From Amia ocellicauda (taxonomy: Eukaryota; Chordata; Actinopteri; Amiiformes; Amiidae), in the NCBI RefSeq assembly GCF_036373705.1, contig NC_089863.1, positions 6,547,357 to 6,611,356 of the forward strand: a DNA stretch of 64,000 bases, in the 5' to 3' direction. Position numbers and translations under genes: made by a program. Positions 11,485 through 23,849 of this stretch are shown here, piece by piece (the stretch's first letter is position 1; the number at the start of each line of letters is the position of its first letter). The notes beneath the pieces are model-generated. The model was not told where the DNA came from and made no database searches. It saw nothing but the letters and a program-made list of their open reading frames with translations.

Positions 11485-12430
11485 AAATAGGGTTGGGCGA
11501 TATGCCGTAAAATTATATCCTGATGTTTTTAGGCGATACACGATATCTCTCTCGATATTTCTTGTTTTTCTCCAATCAAACGACAAAATACGACCAAAGA
11601 CATTCAAACAAGTATTTATTTAATCATTAAATATGCAAAACTAACAAATACCACATACAGGCTGTCATGGTAAATATATGCAGAATGCAACACATTACAG
11701 ATTTAGCACATCCAGGTTTGCTACAGGGACATTTCTCCTCTGATTGTCGCGTCTCGGTTCTACTTACCGGTACAGCACATGTTCATACAAAATAGTTATT
11801 ATAATATTATTATTATTATTAACTGTTGTACCAGTTCAACATCTTAATGAAAAGAAAATGAAACATTCTGCATTTCCAATTTATTAAAATGCAAAGAAAC
11901 TTTATTATTCTTTAATTTTATACAAATATTATTATATTATATATCTAAATTAGCGGGGATGGAGTTTAGCCCGGCGACGGGTTATTTTTTGGTTATTTTT
12001 TCGCTCACACATTTTTTTTGGTCAGGGGTTACACCGTTGTAGCAACTGTGTGTGTTAGCAGGGTTAGACTGAATAGCACTGCGGGAAACCTTGTGTGTGT
12101 ATGTATAAGAGTGTATGTGTGTGCATTAGATATTAGTGTGTAATTCAAACATTTAATAACTATTTTTATTAATTTCCATTGCTTTAAATAAAATCTTAAA
12201 GCGAGTGTAACATGGATCGTATTTCCACGAACCGTCTGTTTGTAAAATAAACATGCAACTTGATAAGCAGTTGCATCTCCTGATTAAGGACCTCAAAACG
12301 ACACATTTACTAACATCAACACAAATGATTAGATTGTAACACCGCGGAGATACATGTGCTCCCTCCTCTTCATTCCTTCTCCCGCCTTACTCTGATAAAT
12401 GAGGAAGGCGATTGGCCAACCAAAAAAAGA
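11485..12430. repeat. AT-rich repeat, possible hAT-type MITE, no gene
   Basis: It begins AGGGTTGGGCGATATG, a terminus I know from fish non-autonomous DNA elements, followed by AT-rich sequence with poly-ATT near 11810. A clear right terminus and target duplication could not be fixed. Confidence 0.35.
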
Positions 12431-12454
12431 CCGATAAGTTATATCATTATACTA

Positions 12455-13489
<1,035 letters not shown>

Positions 13490-13499
13490 TACATTGCTT

Positions 13500-13923
13500 T
13501 TTTTTTTTTTTTTACCATTAACATTACATCGTTGCTATACTGTAATATCAATGTCTGGTATTTATTAAATGTGTGTGTGGCACAACCACTTCAAGTCTGT
13601 TACACTTATTTTACTAGTGTATCGTGACCTTTATACGCTAATGTGAACATGTTTATGATGATTACGATTGTAATTTGGATACATTTAGCAAGCGCACAAC
13701 ATATTTTACAGACAGAAAACGGGTTTTAGAAGCTGTGTCCAAAAATAATAATAATTTCAAACAGACACGTTTGTGTCAAAAGACCCAACTGGCAAAATAA
13801 ATGAGAGGATCCCATTCAACCAGAGAAGGAAAAAAAACGTTACATCTAGTAATACTACTAACTAGCCCAACAGGTAGTTGCCTCCAGAATTATTCACATC
13901 CCTCATAGACTACAGTGGGGTTT
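13500..13923. other. No gene seen
   Basis: AT-rich sequence with a T-run at 13498-13513. The word pair AAAAGACCCAACTGGCAA at about 13777 resembles the repeated segments at 15.73 and 36.61 kb. Confidence 0.5.
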
Positions 13924-14163
13924 TGTTGTGTCTGCCGTTTAATTGTATATTGTTCCGCAACCATATTCATTACTAGCATTCTCCTGATAGCTGGCAGTAT
14001 ACCTCATACAATATACATAATCATATACTGTACTCTCTTGTGGGACAGATACAGTACAGATGTCAAGAAAAGGAAAGTGCTGCCATATTGAACTGGTTCT
14101 GAGATTAAAGGAAAGTTAATCACAATCCGCTCTCTTGTATTTTATTACACCATCGGTCACTAG
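13924..14163 (+). repeat. Solo LTR of the gypsy family at 55.5-59.2 kb
   Basis: It starts TGTTGTGTCTGC and matches 55515-55757 along its length, for example CATAATCATATACTGTACTC and GTGCTGCCATATT. No internal region follows, so it is most simply a solo LTR left after recombination. A clean target duplication was not found. Confidence 0.75.
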
Positions 14164-14375
14164 TTTTTGTGACAAAAGTGTACATTCAGTGTTTGTTGCA
14201 TAAATTAATGAAAACTACTTAAAGTAATTAAATATATATTAAAGCATAATCAACGAAGTCTCCTCTGAAGCAGCTGTAGTCTCAGTAGTAGCAGCACCAG
14301 TGAGGGTCAGACAGGTAGGAGGTGGTCTAACGAGTGATTACTGTTTAGTGGGACTAAAAAGCAGCTGTGATTATA

Positions 14376-15596
14376 CACTCACCTAAAGGATTATTAGGAA
14401 CACCATACTAATACTGTGTTTGACCCCCTTTCGCCTTCAGAACTGCCTTAATTCTACGTGGCATTGATTCAACAAGGTGCTGAAAGCATTCTTTACAAAT
14501 GTTGGCCCATATTGATAGGATAGCATCTTGCAGTTGATGGAGATTTGTGGGATGCACATCCAGGGCACGAAGCTCCCGTTCCACCACATCCCAAAGATGC
14601 TCTATTGGGTTGAGATCTGGTGACTGTGGGGGCCAGTTTAGTACAGTGAACTCATTGTCATGTTCAAGAAACCAATTTGAAATGATTCGACCTTTGTGAC
14701 ATGGTGCATTATCCTGCTGGAAGTAGCCATCAGAGGATGGGTACATGGTGGTCATAAAGGGATGGACATGGTCAGAAACAATGCTCAGGTAGGCCGTGGC
14801 ATTTAAACGATGCCCAATTGGCACTAAGGGGCCTAAAGTGTGCCAAGAAAACATCCCCCACACCATAACACCACCACCACCAGCCTGCACAGTGGTAACA
14901 AGGCATGATGGATCCATGTTCTCATTCCGTTTACGCCAAATTCTGACTCTACCATCTGAATGTCTCAACAGAAATCGAGACTCATCAGACCAGGCAACAT
15001 TTTTCCAGTCTTCAACTGTCCAATTTTGGTGAGCTTGTGCAAATTGTAGCCTCTTTTTCCTATTTGTAGTGGAGATGAGTGGTACCCGGTGGGGTCTTCT
15101 GCTGTTGTAGCCCATCCGCCTCAAGGTTGTACGTGTTGTGGCTTCACAAATGCTTTGCTGCATACCTCGGTTGTAACGAGTGGTTATTTCAGTCAAAGTT
15201 GCTCTTCTATCAGCTTGAATCAGTCGGCCCATTCTCCTCTGACCTCTAGCATCAACAAGGCATTTTCGCCCACAGGACTGCCGCATACTGGATGTTTTTC
15301 CCTTTTCACACCATTCTTTGTAAACCCTAGAAATGGTTGTGCGTGAAAATCCCAGTAACTGAGCAGATTGTGAAATACTCAGACCGGCCCGTCTGGCACC
15401 AACAACCATGCCACGCTCAAAATTGCTTAAATCACCTTTCTTTCCCATTCAGACATTCAGTTTGGAGTTCAGGAGATTGTCTTGACCAGGACCACACCCC
15501 TAAATGCATTGAAGCAACTGCCATGTGATTGGTTGGTTAGATAATTGCATTAATGAGAAATTGAACAGGTGTTCCTAATAATCCTTTAGGTGAGTG
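14376..15596 (-). mobile_element. Complete Tc1/mariner element, 1,221 bp, copy 1
   Basis: The ends are inverted copies of CACTCACCTAAAGGATTATT, flanked on both sides by TA, the usual Tc1/mariner target duplication. The left end is 14376 and the right end 15596. It inserted into an AT-rich stretch of the ZNF-B intron, beside an (AT)n run. One uninterrupted transposase gene fills it. Length and termini equal those of the copy at 22621-23841. Confidence 0.95.
14408..15448 (-). CDS. Tc1/mariner transposase, intact, 346 residues
   Basis: This enzyme cuts and pastes its own element. The N-terminal third has two helix-turn-helix units (residues about 1-110; SQSAQLLGFSRTTISRVYKE is the first recognition helix region) that bind the terminal repeats. 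The catalytic triad is visible: D in VAWSDESRF (about residue 155), D in YFQQDNAPCH (about 249) and E in LNPIEHLW. Thirty-six residues separate the second D and the E, instead of the 34 typical of Tc1. This spacing fits the DD36E group named Incomer in the literature, as I recall. The start ATG and stop are clean, and the length is normal for the family. It differs from the 22.8-kb copy at about six residues. Confidence 0.95.
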   Translation of the reverse strand: MGKKGDLSNFERGMVVGARRAGLSISQSAQLLGFSRTTISRVYKEWCEKGKTSSMRQSCGRKCLVDARGQRRMGRLIQADRRATLTEITTRYNRGMQQSICEATTRTTLRRMGYNSRRPHRVPLISTTNRKKRLQFAQAHQNWTVEDWKNVAWSDESRFLLRHSDGRVRIWRKRNENMDPSCLVTTVQAGGGGVMVWGMFSWHTLGPLVPIGHRLNATAYLSIVSDHVHPFMTTMYPSSDGYFQQDNAPCHKGRIISNWFLEHDNEFTVLNWPPQSPDLNPIEHLWDVVERELRALDVHPTNLHQLQDAILSIWANICKECFQHLVESMPRRIKAVLKAKGGQTQY

Positions 15597-15617
15597 TATA
15601 TACATTCATATACATAC

Positions 15618-15618
<1 letters not shown>

Positions 15619-15699
<81 letters not shown>
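15619..15699. repeat. (AT)n microsatellite
   Basis: An uninterrupted AT dinucleotide run of about 80 bp just outside the right end of the Tc1 element. Confidence 0.98.
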
Positions 15700-15704
<5 letters not shown>

Positions 15705-15719
15705 AAACAGAAACCGGGA

Positions 15720-15930
15720 CAAGTTTAATTGTGCCAAAAGATTGACTGGCAAGACTTTAAACTATGACCAGCGTTAGACGAACCCCAAGCAAATATGTTT
15801 CAACAGTAAGTGGCATCAGATATACTGAAGGCGGTTTTTTTATATTAAAATCAGTGGAGCAATACTATTGAATAAGTATGCAGAGCAGTACAATACACTT
15901 ACATTTCAAAAGAGCGCTGATTGACAAAGA
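15720..15930 (-). repeat. Intron segment duplicated at 36605-36790
   Basis: Both stretches contain CAAAAGATTGACTGGCAAGA, CGAACCCCAA, CAGTGGAGCAATACTATT and GAGCAGTAC in the same order and spacing. Each lies between exon 2 and exon 1 of its zinc-finger copy, so it is paralogous intron sequence. Confidence 0.8.
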
Positions 15931-16221
15931 CGTGAATCAATCAGAGACAGACCTCACCGCATGTGCTACTGCCACTACTTAACGTGATATGAACTGATTA
16001 AATGGCCCATTTTCTGATTACACTGTGAAGTGTGAAGCTGGTGCAGCAGGATCTTCCTCTTCATCAGGACTGACCTCTCAGCTCCGACACACACTGTTCT
16101 GCCCAGACTGCAGCTGCGCTGACGCAGCTGTGCACACTCCGTCTGCGCAGACCGTGACGTCACGCACAGACTCCCGTCTGCACTCCCGCCGCAGAGAAGT
16201 GTCGTGAACACAGCCACAGCA

Positions 16222-16469
16222 TTTTAATATGAAACGAGCGGATGCGCATTTTCAGCCCTGATGAGAAGCCGCACAGATGCGTCACAGAATAAGATCCAGC
16301 CCATCGCGTCTGCGCATCGCGTCTCTTTAACCAGCGGACATGAACACAATGAACAAGTTACCTAGGGCAGCTCCCGGGGTCTCTCCTCCTCCGTGTCCGC
16401 CGCTTCTCAAACTCCGCTTCGCCGCCCGCAGCTCCCGCAGCCTCCAGCGCAGCCTCTCGGTCTCTCGCC
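16222..16469 (-). pseudogene. ZNF-B exon 1, headless remnant
   Basis: The block from TTTTAATATGAAACGAGC to TCTCTCGCC appears identical to the exon-1 regions of ZNF-C (39652 onwards) and ZNF-D (61094 onwards). It keeps the splice donor (AG|GTAACT; last exon base 16362) and the second half of the coiled-coil segment (ETERLRWRLRELRAAKR). At 16469-16470 the identity stops, and the first 44 or so codons, including the start ATG, are replaced by unrelated sequence. The frame stays open upstream for about 60 codons but contains no ATG. Together with the frameshift in exon 2 this makes the original protein impossible. Confidence 0.85.
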
Positions 16470-16830
16470 CAATAAACACCGGCCACACAATACAATCAAA
16501 CGCAGATACAATGAAAAATGGAGGAAAAGCAGCTGCTGTTTCAAACCCACATCCCGCCCGCGTTACTATGCAGCGCCGCCATTGGCTGCAGACCCGCAGA
16601 CACTGGGATGTGGGAGGAGTAACGCAATAAGTCTGTGTGCAGCCAATCACTTTGCAGGAAATGCGTGTCAATCACTTTTCATGTGGCCAATCACCTGCAG
16701 AACACACTTGTCAGTCATTTTCTTCATGCGGCCAATCGCCTTCAAGGAGGCGGGAGAAAAGCAGTCTTGCTCTCAGACAGGCGACACGTTGACTGTGTGG
16801 AGCTGAAGGTCAGCTGCCAGTGATGCACGC
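16470..16830. promoter_or_regulatory. CCAAT-box cluster upstream of the headless ZNF-B exon 1
   Basis: Four CCAAT motifs lie within about 160 bp: CCATTGG at 16579-16585 (inverted), AGCCAATCAC at about 16641, GGCCAATCAC at about 16685 and GGCCAATCGC at about 16730. CCAAT boxes bind NF-Y and often cluster in CpG-rich vertebrate promoters. The neighbouring 16.0-16.5 kb is rich in CG. It could be a promoter that replaced the original one, or simply part of an unknown repeat. No transcript evidence is available. Confidence 0.45.
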
Positions 16831-17207
16831 AACTTCACGACATTTGTTTAATATATAATGTAAAATATACAATTACGATACAGATGCACATTACATGTCA
16901 CTCGTTTTTTTTTTTTTTTACAAGCATTAGCTTTGGTAAGACCGATATTAAACTAGTTAACTTTCTTGCCTTGGGATGCATACTTGAATAATTAAGTCAA
17001 AGTAAAAAAGTATCTACTTTCAAGTGTACTCAAGTACCAAAAGTAAAAGTAGATATTGTGATTTTAGTAATAAAGTCAATATTCATGTGTTTGTGTGTGA
17101 GACTTCTAAAGGGGGCACACAAGATTAATCCAACATTTTAATTTCTATAAATTAATCAAGGTATTTTTATGGTTCGTCAATTTAATCTTGAAGAAAATCA
17201 CATCCAA

Positions 17208-17775
17208 TATATTGTCAAAAGTGTAGAATTGAGAACAAGGGCAGTGATGTTCAGACTGTACAATGCACTAGTTAGAGCTCATCTGGATACTGTGGACAGT
17301 TCTGGGCTCCACACTTCAAGAAAGATATCGCTGCTCTAGAGGCAGTTCAGAGGAGAGCAACCAGACTTATTCCAGGTCTGAAGGGAATGTCCTACTGAGA
17401 GACTGAGGAACTGAACCTTTTCACCCTGGAACAGAGGAGACTGCGTGGGGACTTGATTCAAGTCTTCAAGATCATGAAAGGCATCGACCACATCAAACCA
17501 GAGGAGCTTTTCCAGATCAGCAGGGACACACGCACCCGGGGACACAAATGGAAATTGGGCTTCAAGGCATTCAAGACAGAAAACAGGAGACACTTCTTCA
17601 CACAGAGAGGCGTCACAATCTGAACAAACTCCCCAGCGATGTGGCTGAAGCTGAAAATTTGGGAACATTTAAAATTAATCTGGATAGGATCCTTGGATCA
17701 CTTAGATATTAATGGACACCAAAATGAGCTCAATGGGGCGAATGGCCTCCTCTTGTTTGTAAACTTTATGCTCTA
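17208..17775 (+). mobile_element. CR1-like LINE, 3' fragment
   Basis: It starts at ATATTGTCAAAAGTGTAG and runs to the family's 3' end, GAATGGCCTCCTCTTGTTTG. It covers the C-terminal part of ORF2 ([20 protein letters not shown], then [16 protein letters not shown] in another frame). It is 5'-truncated and frameshifted. The same sequence recurs at 28.5-29.6, 38.3-39.6 and 53.9-55.3 kb. Confidence 0.9.
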
Positions 17776-18197
17776 TACAGGTAGGGATATTATTATTATT
17801 CAGGCATGAAACTATTAATTTTTGTGGCATTGTAATTAACATACATTTATATTAATGCTTCAGATTTCTATTTCTATAATGTTGTTTACAAGATACAAGA
17901 TTCAGAATGTAAATCAGTATCACAGTGGCGCTTGAGGTCCAGAGCTCTCTCTGAGCCCCTGCTAGAGAACACTGTAGGTCAGCTGTGCTCTGTCAACCTG
18001 GTCCCCAAGGCCCAGAGTGTCTTCTGGCTTCCATTCCAACCTAAGCTTGGTAATTGGTTAATTGAACAGGTTTAGCAGGTGATGTAAAAAGCCAAGTACA
18101 TATAGATGCAAATATAGGTAGACATAGAGATAAACATAGAGATGTATAATGTGTTGGATTGAGGCCCTCCAGAGCTGCTGAAGAGCACTGCTTAGTC

Positions 18198-18238
<41 letters not shown>

Positions 18239-19909
18239 TATTGGCAGACGTCCTTATCCAGGGAGACTTACAACATAAGTGCAATACAAAGTCTTCTGTC
18301 TTTTATTCCAGCCAAGCCCTTTGTGACTGAAATGGTCTGATTAGCTAATTAAAGGAGTATACACCTAGTTGGCACCCCTGCAATAGACCAGGGAAACCCA
18401 GACAGAAGCCACATCCCAGCACGGTAGTGACAGGCATTGGGTAAAGTCTGTGTCACAGTCCCAGCAGAGGAGATCATATCCCATCATTACATATAACTCC
18501 AAAACCTACACTGCTTTATCTCATCCTCTTTCATTTGCCATCCTAATGGGACACATTGTGCTGCCTTGTGAATAGTCTGTGTCTAACAGTGCAGAAAAAG
18601 TCTTTCTTAGTGCAGCCAGGAAGAAATTAAATATTTTGATAGAAAATAATTTAACAGAAAATGTTGCTGTTATATAATCAGGTAGTTCATTTTGAAATTA
18701 AATGTAAAATATGAACTCATGTCCAAAACAGGGTATAAACTATTGCCGTTTGAGTCACTTAAGAAAGGAGGGCCTGCAAGTATGCATTGAAAGAAAATCT
18801 ACACACCCGGTGTTTAAGAGTTATAAATCAGTGTCATTTTTTCAATTCACCATTCATTATATATAATTCTAAAGCTCGTAAAATGAAGATTTACATTTCA
18901 TTCATCCCAAATTTTAGCATTTCATCTCTCAAAATATGCTATCTATATAAAGATAAATCCTCTTAAGAAGTAGAAACGTAAATTAATATTTCAATTTGAA
19001 GACCCTTTTTGTCTGTACTATGTAAATCAACATGACAGATTATAAAAAGACACAGATATGCCATAGTCAAATTATAAATGTATTTATTAACTATGTAGTA
19101 AATTCCTCACACTTTACACAAATTACTATTCTTAACCAAAACTGAACATTATTCAATTATTAATACAAAATGTCAAGTCTCAGGAGAAACAAAATTCTTA
19201 TTATAAACTTGTTTTTGACATGAAAAATATATTTGATCCCTCAAGGACAGATTAATAAAGTAATTAAACAGATAGAGACATAACTGTTGGATCACAATTA
19301 ATGAAAAAAATACTGTGTAAAAAATGCTAGGCTGCAATGGGAGAGCAGCAGAATCATTAGGAGCTTGACGATGCAGCTCCTCTCTTCATTCTTCTTTCAT
19401 AACCCTCCCCAACACACAATGTAACGATTCTGTTACAAGCTGACTTGAAATTACATCATCAATTTAAATAAACTTCGAGACCTATGATTGTGCCCTTCCT
19501 AGGATTGTAACCTTGTCCTGGTGAAAGGGTATGTGTGATCCTGTGAACCTTGGAGCTATGTTGTTTGGTAGGGTTTCCCTTGGCAAAAAGGTCTGAGGCG
19601 AGGTTCCAGACTAAGAGCGATCCACCCAAACACCCCCATAATGGTGACGATAAAGAGCACGAGAACCTCGGCCAGAACAGGGATACCAGGTCCCTGTAGA
19701 CGAGAGGGTCGCCTTGATGAGGCTTCTTGTCTCAGAGAGGAAAACTTTGACTGTTGTCTGTGCTTATGTGCCAAACAGCAGTTCGGAGTATTTGGCCTTG
19801 GAGAAGGTGGGTATGGTGCTCAAGAGGGTGCAGCCTACTGTCATGGATTGTCCATAATGAACAAGTGTACTTGGTACCAGAGCACCTTGGGCCAAATGTC
19901 GATGATTGA
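17776..19909. other. Intergenic between ZNF-B exon 1 and the hAT remnant
   Basis: AT-rich sequence without a coding region I can support. The only recognised feature is the L2-type tail at 18197-18300. Confidence 0.5.
18197..18300 (-). repeat. L2-type 3' tail with (TTA)n run
   Basis: A (TTA)n run at about 18199-18237 is followed by TTGGCAGACGTCCTTATCCA and GGGAGACTTAC. Read on the minus strand this is the tail shared by L2-type LINEs and their SINEs in many fish (GTAAGTCNCCCTGGATAAGG). The body is missing. Confidence 0.75.
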
Positions 19910-21095
19910 CTTTATACTTGTTTTTCAGACTCATCTGCAGCTATACTGTTTAAGGCCTCTCTTATATTACTGTATATTACTGCTATATTACTCAGCCCTA
20001 CAGCTCCACAGAGTATTAGACAAATGCTTGAGTGAAAAGTTTGTATTTTTGAATAATGTTCCCCTTCGGCAAGTAGATGCAGAACAAAATTAATACAGTG
20101 ACTGTAACAGATTAAAGTACTTTCCAACCTCTAGGCTACTGCTGTGTATGCTGTTTACACCTACCAAATTCAATGAGTGAGCAGCACACGGTACATAATG
20201 GATCAATGGATTTATCCATTTTAAGTGAGCCTGCAGTCCATTCTATCTGCCAGACATATTGCTCGCATTATTGTACGATTGGCCTCTACAGTTTAATATG
20301 TCCAACCCAAGATAGTTTACCATTTTAATGACATGATAACACAAACTCTCACCTGTGTGACTTGAAATGGGCTTGAAAGCTATGAATCGTTTGATCACAT
20401 TCCCTTTCTCATTTACTAATCTGAAGATGAATGTTAACTGGTCTACATAGGGCAAATCTGGTGTTGAATCAATGATGACTGAAAAATATTTTGCATCCTT
20501 TAATTTGTTTTGTTTAGTTTTTTCTCCCATACTTTAATAAACATTTCCACTTCCTTTCTGGCCGCGCATTTTAATATGCTGTGATAGAAATGGGTCAAAT
20601 TGAGATATTAGTTCTAAAATTCCTAGAAAGTTACCATAGTGAGGCAAACCTAAGAGCTCGTCATCCCCCTGAACACCAGACATCTTTCTGCTAAAAACTT
20701 TATCACAGCCACCACACGCTTCAGTACCTCTTTACAGTATTCCTTCTCTCCAGCATTTTGTTTGACCAGAGCTGAGTCCATGAGTGTTCTTAGATCTATG
20801 CAGTAAGGCCAGCATACAAGACTCCTCTCATGTTCAGAAATCCATTCTGGGTGCTTCCAGTCATTGAATCCATCCTATAAGGCGTGTCTTTTGGTCGAGA
20901 AAAGTTTGCATGAAAAGCAGAACACCCATCCAGTTGATGGAGAGTATAATAGCCACTCTTGTGAAACAATCTGTCCATTTGGTAAGGGAGCGGTCTTACC
21001 ACCCAGACCACTATCCCTTAGGGAAGATATTTTGAGCGGCAAGTGCCCAGCAGGCCCGTGCGTAAATCCATGCCTGGTTGTTGGACTCAACTTTC
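19910..21095 (-). mobile_element. hAT transposase remnant (TTF/ZMYM1-like)
   Basis: Minus-strand pieces appear in order. A cysteine-bearing N-terminal part, WLLYSPSTGWVFCFSCKLFS, lies at about 20990-20890. A stretch with HPE-type motifs follows near 20850. The central region has KYFSVIIDSTPDLPYVDQLT and CRGQSYNNASNMSGR (20530-20243), the signature of transposase-derived ZMYM1-like proteins. Downstream pieces (LNSIAADESEKQ) reach about 19912. Stops and frame changes break it in at least four places, so it is not functional. No terminal repeats were located. Confidence 0.8.
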
Positions 21096-21104
21096 AGTAT
21101 AGGG

Positions 21105-21420
21105 TGAGGAGCTCAGTAATCTGGGAGAGCCTCGGAGTAGAGTCGCTACTTCTCCGGATCGAGAGGAGCCAGTTGAGGTGGTTTGGGCATCTGGTAAGGA
21201 TACCCCCTGGGAGGCTCCCTGTGCAGCTTTACCAGGCACGCCCCATTGAGGTTGACCCAGGGTACGCTGGAGGGATTATATCTCCCAGCTGGCCTGGGAA
21301 TGCCTGGGAGGAGCTGGAATCTGGTCGCTAAGGAAAGGGAGGTCTGGTCCACCCTGCTTAGTATGCTGCCACTGCACCCTCACCAGGAAAAGCAGTGGAG
21401 AAAATTGCCTTTTTTTTGTT
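21105..21420 (+). mobile_element. LINE ORF2 C-terminal fragment
   Basis: The plus strand reads RIERSQLRWFGHLVRIPPGR, then LPVQLYQARPIEVDPGY and NAWEELESGR. RWFGHL...PPGR is a common C-terminal signature of fish LINE reverse transcriptases. Only the last 100 codons are left, directly abutting the hAT remnant. I do not assign the clade. Confidence 0.65.
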
Positions 21421-21846
21421 AAGTGAAAGATGCAATCACACAAATTTCATTATTACCGAATGCATAACCGTTTCTGAAATTTGGTATCACGGTAGTATTG
21501 AAGTATTGGTATTTTTGACAACCCTACATCTAAATAGTGCACAGAACATGTATTGCATTTAGTAATAAATACCAATAGTGCACTGTGCACATTGAAAGAA
21601 CAGCAATAACTAATAAACAGGCGAGCTATCAAAGTGATGTGACCCTCCACCACAAAACCATTCAAAAATAAGATTTTAACTTCATCTGATTGAGCTGGAT
21701 TATTGCTTTATAATGATACATCATTTATAAAGATATGTTAAATCCTCACAAACGTATGACTTAAATTCCCACTAACATCACTAAAGTTCCACTGACATTC
21801 TCTTTATAAACACCTCAGCAATATACACTTATATCCATCATATTTA

Positions 21847-22150
21847 CAGTTGCGAGCAAAATTATTCAACCACCCATTGCAAATCAGGTTTATTGTCAAA
21901 ATGTACAGACTGTCAGCTGCTTGCAATGAACAAATCGAACAAAAGCAAATGAAATAGCTCAACACAACGAATGCTTCAAGGGGTTTCCCCAAATTCAACT
22001 GAAAATGCAACTTATACTGACTTCTCCAGTCATTATTCAATTATTCAACCCCCTGAACAGAATGCAATTTCTGTGTTTTGTATGCGTTTCATGCTTGCAG
22101 TTGTCACCAAGTATTGGTTTGAAAAATAAGGTATTTCCAAAGGAATAGAA
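21847..22150. mobile_element. Possible non-autonomous Tc1-like fragment
   Basis: CAGTTGCGAGCAAAATTATT, followed by repeated TTCAACC words, looks like the terminal region of a fish Tc1 element. A second terminus was not identified and no transposase is present. Confidence 0.3.
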
Positions 22151-22620
22151 ACTTAAGTGTTTCTCACTTTATTTACAACAGATAGAGTCTGGTATAACTT
22201 TAAAAAAGAAGCCAACAGTGAAAGACTTAATAGAATATATATGGAATATGTTGGAAATGTTATGGAATTACATTACTCCGTACAGGTCAGTGTTTCTTTC
22301 TGTCCAATGTTGGTGTTGTGAACCAGATATTAGTGATTACAAGTATCTTTACATAATATTACAGTCTTTTTTACTTCTGACCCATGTAGTAAAATGCTTG
22401 TTTGTCACAATAAAGTCACCATCATGTGTGTGTGTATTTATTGATTCTATACATTTGAGCATGAACAAATGAACAAATGATATATTATATATATAATTTA
22501 AACATTTGAGTATTCACAAATGGTGCTTCACTGTGAAAATGGTGTTCTTGTCTTTAGCGTCTATTGATAAATATAACATAATGAGATATGTGTGAGTTTA
22601 TGTGTTTGCTTATATATATA

Positions 22621-23841
22621 CACTCACCTAAAGGATTATTAGGAACACCTGTTCAATTTCTCATTAATGCAATTAGCTAACCAACCAATCACATGGCAGT
22701 TGCTTCAATGCATTTAGGGGTGTGGTCCTGGTCAAGACAATCTCCTGAACTCCAAACTGAATGTCTCAATGGGAAAGAAAGGTGATTTAAGCAATTTTGA
22801 GCGTGGCATGGTTGTTGGTGCCAGACGGGCCGGTATGAGTATGTCACAATCAGCTCAGTTACTGGGATTTTCACGCACAACCATTTCTAGGGTTTACAAA
22901 GAATGGTGTGAAAAGGGAAAAACATCCAGTATGCGGCAGTCCTGTGGGCGAAAATGCCTTGTTGATGCTAGAGGTCAGAGGAGAATGGGCCGACTGATTC
23001 AAGCTGATAGAAGAGCAACTTTGACTGAAATAACCACTCGTTACAACCGAGGTATGCAGCAAAGCATTTGTGAAGCCACAACACGTACAACCTTGAGGCG
23101 GATGGGCTACAACAGCAGAAGACCCCACTGGGTACCACTCATCTCCACTACAAATAGGAAAAAGAGGCTACAATTTGCACAAGCTCACCAAAATTGGACA
23201 GTTGAAGACTGGAAAAATGTTGCCTGGTCTGATGAGTCTCGATTTCTGTTGAGACATTCAGATGGTCGAGTCAGAATTTGGCGTAAACAGAATGAGAACA
23301 TGGATCCATCATGCCTTGTTACCACTGTGCAGGCTGGTGGTGGTGGTGTAATGGTGTGGGGGATGTTTTCTTGGCACACTTTAGGCCCCTTAGTGCCAAT
23401 TGGGCATCGTTTAAATGCCACGGCCTACCTGAGCATTGTTTCTGACCATGTCCATCCCTTTATGACCACCATGTACCCATCCTCTGATGGCTACTTCCAG
23501 CAGGATAATGCACCATGTCACAAAGGTCGAATCATTTCAAATTGGTTTCTTGAACATGACAATGAGTTCACTGTAATAAACTGGCCCCCACAGTCACCAG
23601 ATCTCAACCCAATAGAGCATCTTTGGGATGTGGTGGAACGGGAGCTTCGTGCCCTGGATGTGCATCCCACAAATCTCCATCAACTGCAAGATGCTATCCT
23701 ATCAATATGGGCCAACATTTCTAAAGAATGCTTTCAGCACCTTGTTGAATCAATGCCACGTAGAATTAAGGCAGTTCTGAAGGCGAAAGGGGGTCAAACA
23801 CAGTATTAGTATGGTGTTCCTAATAATCCTTTAGGTGAGTG
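22621..23841 (+). mobile_element. Complete Tc1/mariner element, 1,221 bp, copy 2
   Basis: Same termini, same length and same layout as the element at 14376-15596, in the opposite orientation, again inserted at TA in an AT-rich run. Its right end is nearly contiguous with another Tc1 derivative starting at 23850. Confidence 0.95.
22769..23809 (+). CDS. Tc1/mariner transposase, intact, 346 residues
   Basis: It is open from MGKKGDLSNFERGMVVG to the stop. Both DNA-binding helix-turn-helix units and the catalytic residues (SDESRF, FQQDNAPC, LNPIEHLW) are present, with 36 residues between the second D and the E. Differences from the copy at 14.4 kb are few and conservative in part: GMSMSQ for GLSISQ, HWVPL for HRVPL, KQNEN for KRNEN, TVINW for TVLNW, NISKE for NICKE. 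This suggests recent mobility. There is no nuclear-localisation signal clear enough to name. Confidence 0.95.
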   Translation: MGKKGDLSNFERGMVVGARRAGMSMSQSAQLLGFSRTTISRVYKEWCEKGKTSSMRQSCGRKCLVDARGQRRMGRLIQADRRATLTEITTRYNRGMQQSICEATTRTTLRRMGYNSRRPHWVPLISTTNRKKRLQFAQAHQNWTVEDWKNVAWSDESRFLLRHSDGRVRIWRKQNENMDPSCLVTTVQAGGGGVMVWGMFSWHTLGPLVPIGHRLNATAYLSIVSDHVHPFMTTMYPSSDGYFQQDNAPCHKGRIISNWFLEHDNEFTVINWPPQSPDLNPIEHLWDVVERELRALDVHPTNLHQLQDAILSIWANISKECFQHLVESMPRRIKAVLKAKGGQTQY

Positions 23842-23849
23842 TATATATA

